Assembly: GCF_024623785.1 (NCBI RefSeq)
Contig: NZ_JANKBZ010000058.1
Span: 1 to 37,578, forward strand
Length of the DNA stretch: 37,578 bases
Source of the DNA: Archangium lipolyticum
GTDB taxonomy: Bacteria; Myxococcota; Myxococcia; Myxococcales; Myxococcaceae
Reading direction: 5' to 3'
Below, piece by piece: positions 35,572-37,578 of this stretch. A program made the position numbers and the translations under genes. Positions within the stretch are counted from its first letter, which is position 1. Each line of letters begins with the position of its first letter. The notes beneath the pieces are model-generated. The model saw only the letters and a program-made list of their open reading frames with translations. It did no database searches and was not told the DNA's origin.

Positions 35572-35640
35572 GCCAGTTCCCGGCCCGCCGGAAGTCACTC
35601 CAACCCCTTGAAACGACTGGGGTTTACACATACGGAACGT

Positions 35641-35670
35641 TTGACAGCCCGGATGCGAGGTGCCTAACAT
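35641..35670 (+). promoter_or_regulatory. Putative housekeeping promoter of the Hsp70 gene
   Basis: A consensus TTGACA (35641-35646) and TAACAT (35665-35670) with 18-nt spacing. The predicted leader is about 54 nt with a GGAGAAGGA ribosome-binding site just before the ATG. I see no CIRCE inverted repeat and no sigma-32-like heat-shock promoter, so expression may be constitutive. Confidence 0.6.
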
Positions 35671-35730
35671 CCCGGCGCCTCCTGGAGGGTCCTGTATTGG
35701 ACGGCCCTCCCCTGGCTCACCGGAGAAGGA

Positions 35731-37350
35731 ATGTCGGACGACATCGCGATCGGCATCGACCTGGGCACGTCCACCTCGTGCGTATCCGTGGTGCACGAAG
35801 GTCAGCCGTTCGTCATCCCCAACGAGTGGGGCGAAACGACCCATGCCTCGTGCGTGTCCTTCCTCGAGGACGGCTCGGTGCTGGTGGGCAACGCGGCCAA
35901 GCGCAACATCATCACCAACGCCGAGTCCACGGTGTACTCGGCCAAGCGGCTCATCGGCCGCTACTTCTTCTCCGACGAGGTGAAGAAGGCGCAGGCGGTG
36001 ATGCCGTACCGCATCGTCGAGGGCGACAACAACTCGGTGCGCATCGCCGTGCGGGGCCAGACGTACTCGCTGCCGGAGATTTCCGCGCTCGTCCTCAAGG
36101 AGATGAAGGCCATCGCGGAGACGTACCTGGGCCGCGAGGTGCACAAGGCCGTCATCACCGTGCCGGCCTACTTCAACGACAACCAGCGACAGGCCACCAA
36201 GGACGCGGGCCGCATCGCCGGGCTGGAGGTGCTGCGCATCCTCAACGAGCCCACCGCGGCGGCGCTGGCCTACGGCTTCGGCCGCGACGTCAACCAGCGC
36301 GTGGTGGTGTACGACCTGGGCGGCGGTACCTTCGACGTCTCCATCCTGGAGATCGGCAAGGACGTCTTCGAGGTGCTCTCCACCGCGGGTGACACGTACC
36401 TGGGCGGCGACGACTTCGACGACCGCATCATGACGTGGCTGGCCGACGACTTCCTCAAGCGCACGCGGCTGGACCTGCGGCAGAACAAGTTCTGCCTGCA
36501 GATGCTCAAGGACGCGGCCGAGCGGGCGAAGATCGACGTGGGCGGCCACGGCGTGGCGGACATCAACTGCCAGGGCATCTGCCAGGACGCCAGCGGCCAG
36601 GTGCTGGACCTGGCGGCGCGGCTCACGCAGGACCAGTTCAACCGGATGGTGATGGACCTGGTGCAGCGCACCTTCAAGGTGTGCGACGAGGCCCTTCAGT
36701 CCGCGCGCATGACGGCGGCGGACATCGACGCGGTCATCCTGGTGGGTGGCCCCACGCGCCTGCCCATCATCCGCAACTCGGTGCGCCACTACTTCCAGAA
36801 GGAGCCCAAGGAAGGCATCAACCCGGATCAGGTGGTCGCCATGGGCGCGGCGCTCCAGGCCAACGCGCTGCAGGACTCCGCCACCGAGACCTTCCTGGTG
36901 GACGTGACGCCGCTGTCGCTGCGCATCGGCACGGTGGGTGGCTACACCGAGAAGATCATCGAGAAGAACACCCCGGTGCCCATCGACCGCTCGAAGACCT
37001 TCACCACCAGCCGCGACGGCCAGGAGAAGGTGAAGATCCGCGTGTACCAGGGTGAGTCCAACCGCGCCGACGAGTGCGAGATGCTGGGCGAGTTCGAGTT
37101 CTCGGGCTTCCGCATCGGCTACCGGGGCGAGGTGAAGATCGACGTGACGTTCGAGATCAACACCGACGGCATGGTGAACGTGTCGGCGATGGACCAGGAG
37201 ACGGGGCAGAAGACGTCCACCACCCTCACCATGTCCTCGGGCATGACGGAGGCGGACATCCAGCGCTCCATCCAGGCCAACAAGCAGACGCAGCTCGCGG
37301 GGCACGGCAACAACGACCTGCCCGCCGTCGCCAGTGGGAGACGGAGATAG
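35731..37350 (+). CDS. Hsp70 family chaperone (DnaK-like) without C-terminal lid
   Basis: A 539-residue Hsp70. The ATPase domain (1 to about 375) is complete: IGIDLGTSTSCVSV (phosphate 1), PAYFNDNQRQATKDAG, ILNEPTAAALAYGFG, YDLGGGTFDVSIL (phosphate 2) and AVILVGGPTRLPII (adenosine). The substrate-binding beta domain follows (VDVTPLSLRIGTVGG to INTDGMVNVSAMDQETG). The protein stops soon after, with about 35 residues ending in GRRR, so the helical lid and EEVD-type tail of DnaK are missing. It is therefore a specialised paralogue, possibly like the myxobacterial SglK/DnaK-like proteins tied to motility and surface traits, but I cannot identify it firmly. A Pro/Ala-rich gene follows after 9 nt. 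Confidence 0.92.
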   Translation: MSDDIAIGIDLGTSTSCVSVVHEGQPFVIPNEWGETTHASCVSFLEDGSVLVGNAAKRNIITNAESTVYSAKRLIGRYFFSDEVKKAQAVMPYRIVEGDNNSVRIAVRGQTYSLPEISALVLKEMKAIAETYLGREVHKAVITVPAYFNDNQRQATKDAGRIAGLEVLRILNEPTAAALAYGFGRDVNQRVVVYDLGGGTFDVSILEIGKDVFEVLSTAGDTYLGGDDFDDRIMTWLADDFLKRTRLDLRQNKFCLQMLKDAAERAKIDVGGHGVADINCQGICQDASGQVLDLAARLTQDQFNRMVMDLVQRTFKVCDEALQSARMTAADIDAVILVGGPTRLPIIRNSVRHYFQKEPKEGINPDQVVAMGAALQANALQDSATETFLVDVTPLSLRIGTVGGYTEKIIEKNTPVPIDRSKTFTTSRDGQEKVKIRVYQGESNRADECEMLGEFEFSGFRIGYRGEVKIDVTFEINTDGMVNVSAMDQETGQKTSTTLTMSSGMTEADIQRSIQANKQTQLAGHGNNDLPAVASGRRR

Positions 37351-37359
37351 GCCCGCACG

Positions 37360-37578
37360 ATGTCCCAGCCTCCCCAGAACGGTGCCGGTAAGCCCCCCGC
37401 TCCACCCGTAACGTCCCAGCCCGCCACGCCGGGCTCCCGGGCCACTCCGGCGGCCGCCTCGCCCGCCGTGCCCCAGGCCCGCCCGCCCGTGTCCGGGGCC
37501 GCGCCGGCCGCCGCCCCCGCGCGGCCGTCGATGCCCGGCACCGCCGCTCAGCCCCCGGCGCGCCCGTCCGTGCCCGGC
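37360..37578 (+). CDS. Pro/Ala-rich protein, N-terminal part only
   Basis: An open frame starts at ATG 37360 (MSQPPQNGAGKPP), 9 nt after the Hsp70 stop, and stays open to the window edge for 73 codons. The visible part is almost entirely Pro, Ala, Ser, Gln and Gly with recurring ARPSVPG/ARPSMPG-like units, which suggests a disordered N-terminal region ahead of a folded domain outside the window. Its tight spacing to the Hsp70 gene suggests a cofactor or client; no J-domain signature is visible in this stretch. The function is unknown. Confidence 0.7.
   Translation, partial: MSQPPQNGAGKPPAPPVTSQPATPGSRATPAAASPAVPQARPPVSGAAPAAAPARPSMPGTAAQPPARPSVPG

Noticed and set aside
35517-35730. Search for a CIRCE element or heat-shock promoter before the Hsp70 gene
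   Set aside because: No TTAGCACTC-N9-GAGTGCTAA-like inverted repeat and no CTTGAA/CCCCAT-type pair was found; a housekeeping-type pair fits better.
35314-37305. 663-codon minus-strand frame opposite the Hsp70 gene
   Set aside because: Antisense shadow of a clear Hsp70; no recognisable motif.

Overview
This window looks like a core-genome segment of a GC-rich myxobacterium, most likely of the Cystobacterineae (Archangium/Cystobacter/Myxococcus relatives). The reasons are strong G/C third-position bias, an N-acetylmuramoyl-L-alanine amidase ending in a Cys-Gly-Cys/hydrophobic/Arg-rich MYXO-CTERM-type tail, a CPBP glutamic intramembrane protease paired with a trypsin-like protein (the arrangement I recall for the myxosortase MrtX), PATAN/DUF4388 and MEDS signalling proteins, and a lidless Hsp70. 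The taxonomic call is inference from gene content; no rRNA is present.

Layout. 1-430: a possible group II intron edge, then tRNA-Leu(GAG) with its promoter and terminator on the minus strand. 430-4020 (minus): the glycolytic operon gap-pgk-tpiA with secG at its end. 4118-7677: a large secreted MYXO-CTERM amidase, divergent from a DgkA-type lipid kinase; both concern the cell envelope. 7792-12309: a small unknown protein, a COG2509-type FAD protein, a GYF-like membrane protein, an RlmI-like methyltransferase with a divergent active site, and a START-domain protein. 12356-15806 (plus): a YhaM-like OB/HD nuclease one base ahead of a MshEN / degenerate HD-GYP / pseudo-receiver / PATAN protein. 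15814-19702 (minus): metG, a HEAT-repeat protein and tatD, tightly coupled. 19818-22132: an NRDE (TANGO2) protein and an FAD monooxygenase-like protein. 22133-22770: a cold-shock gene with a long structured leader and a strong terminator. 22779-24609: a Cys/Met-metabolism PLP enzyme divergent from an Lrp/AsnC regulator. 24569-26910 (minus): holB-holA, the clamp-loader subunits delta' and delta. 27065-30384: a TIGR02757 protein, a histidine-phosphatase lipoprotein and a MEDS histidine kinase. 30478-31471 (minus): a Rieske ferredoxin and a MoaB protein with an extreme His-rich N-terminus. 31583-37578: PolX, the trypsin-like/CPBP protease pair, a class II amidotransferase-like protein lacking its Cys nucleophile, a lidless Hsp70 and the start of a Pro/Ala-rich protein.

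Three themes run through the window. (i) Several proteins keep a fold but appear to have lost catalytic residues: the trypsin-like protein, the amidotransferase, the HD-GYP/receiver protein and the RlmI-like methyltransferase. (ii) Promoter-like TTGNNN-N17/18-TANNNT pairs can be read by eye in front of many operons, and at several genes the -10 lies only 4-12 nt from the start codon, suggesting leaderless or near-leaderless mRNAs. (iii) A palindromic CCCTCTCCC-GGGAGAGGG repeat occurs at three intergenic places. The best candidate for a linked system is the MYXO-CTERM amidase (substrate) and the CPBP protease with its trypsin-like partner (processing machinery) in the same 37 kb.
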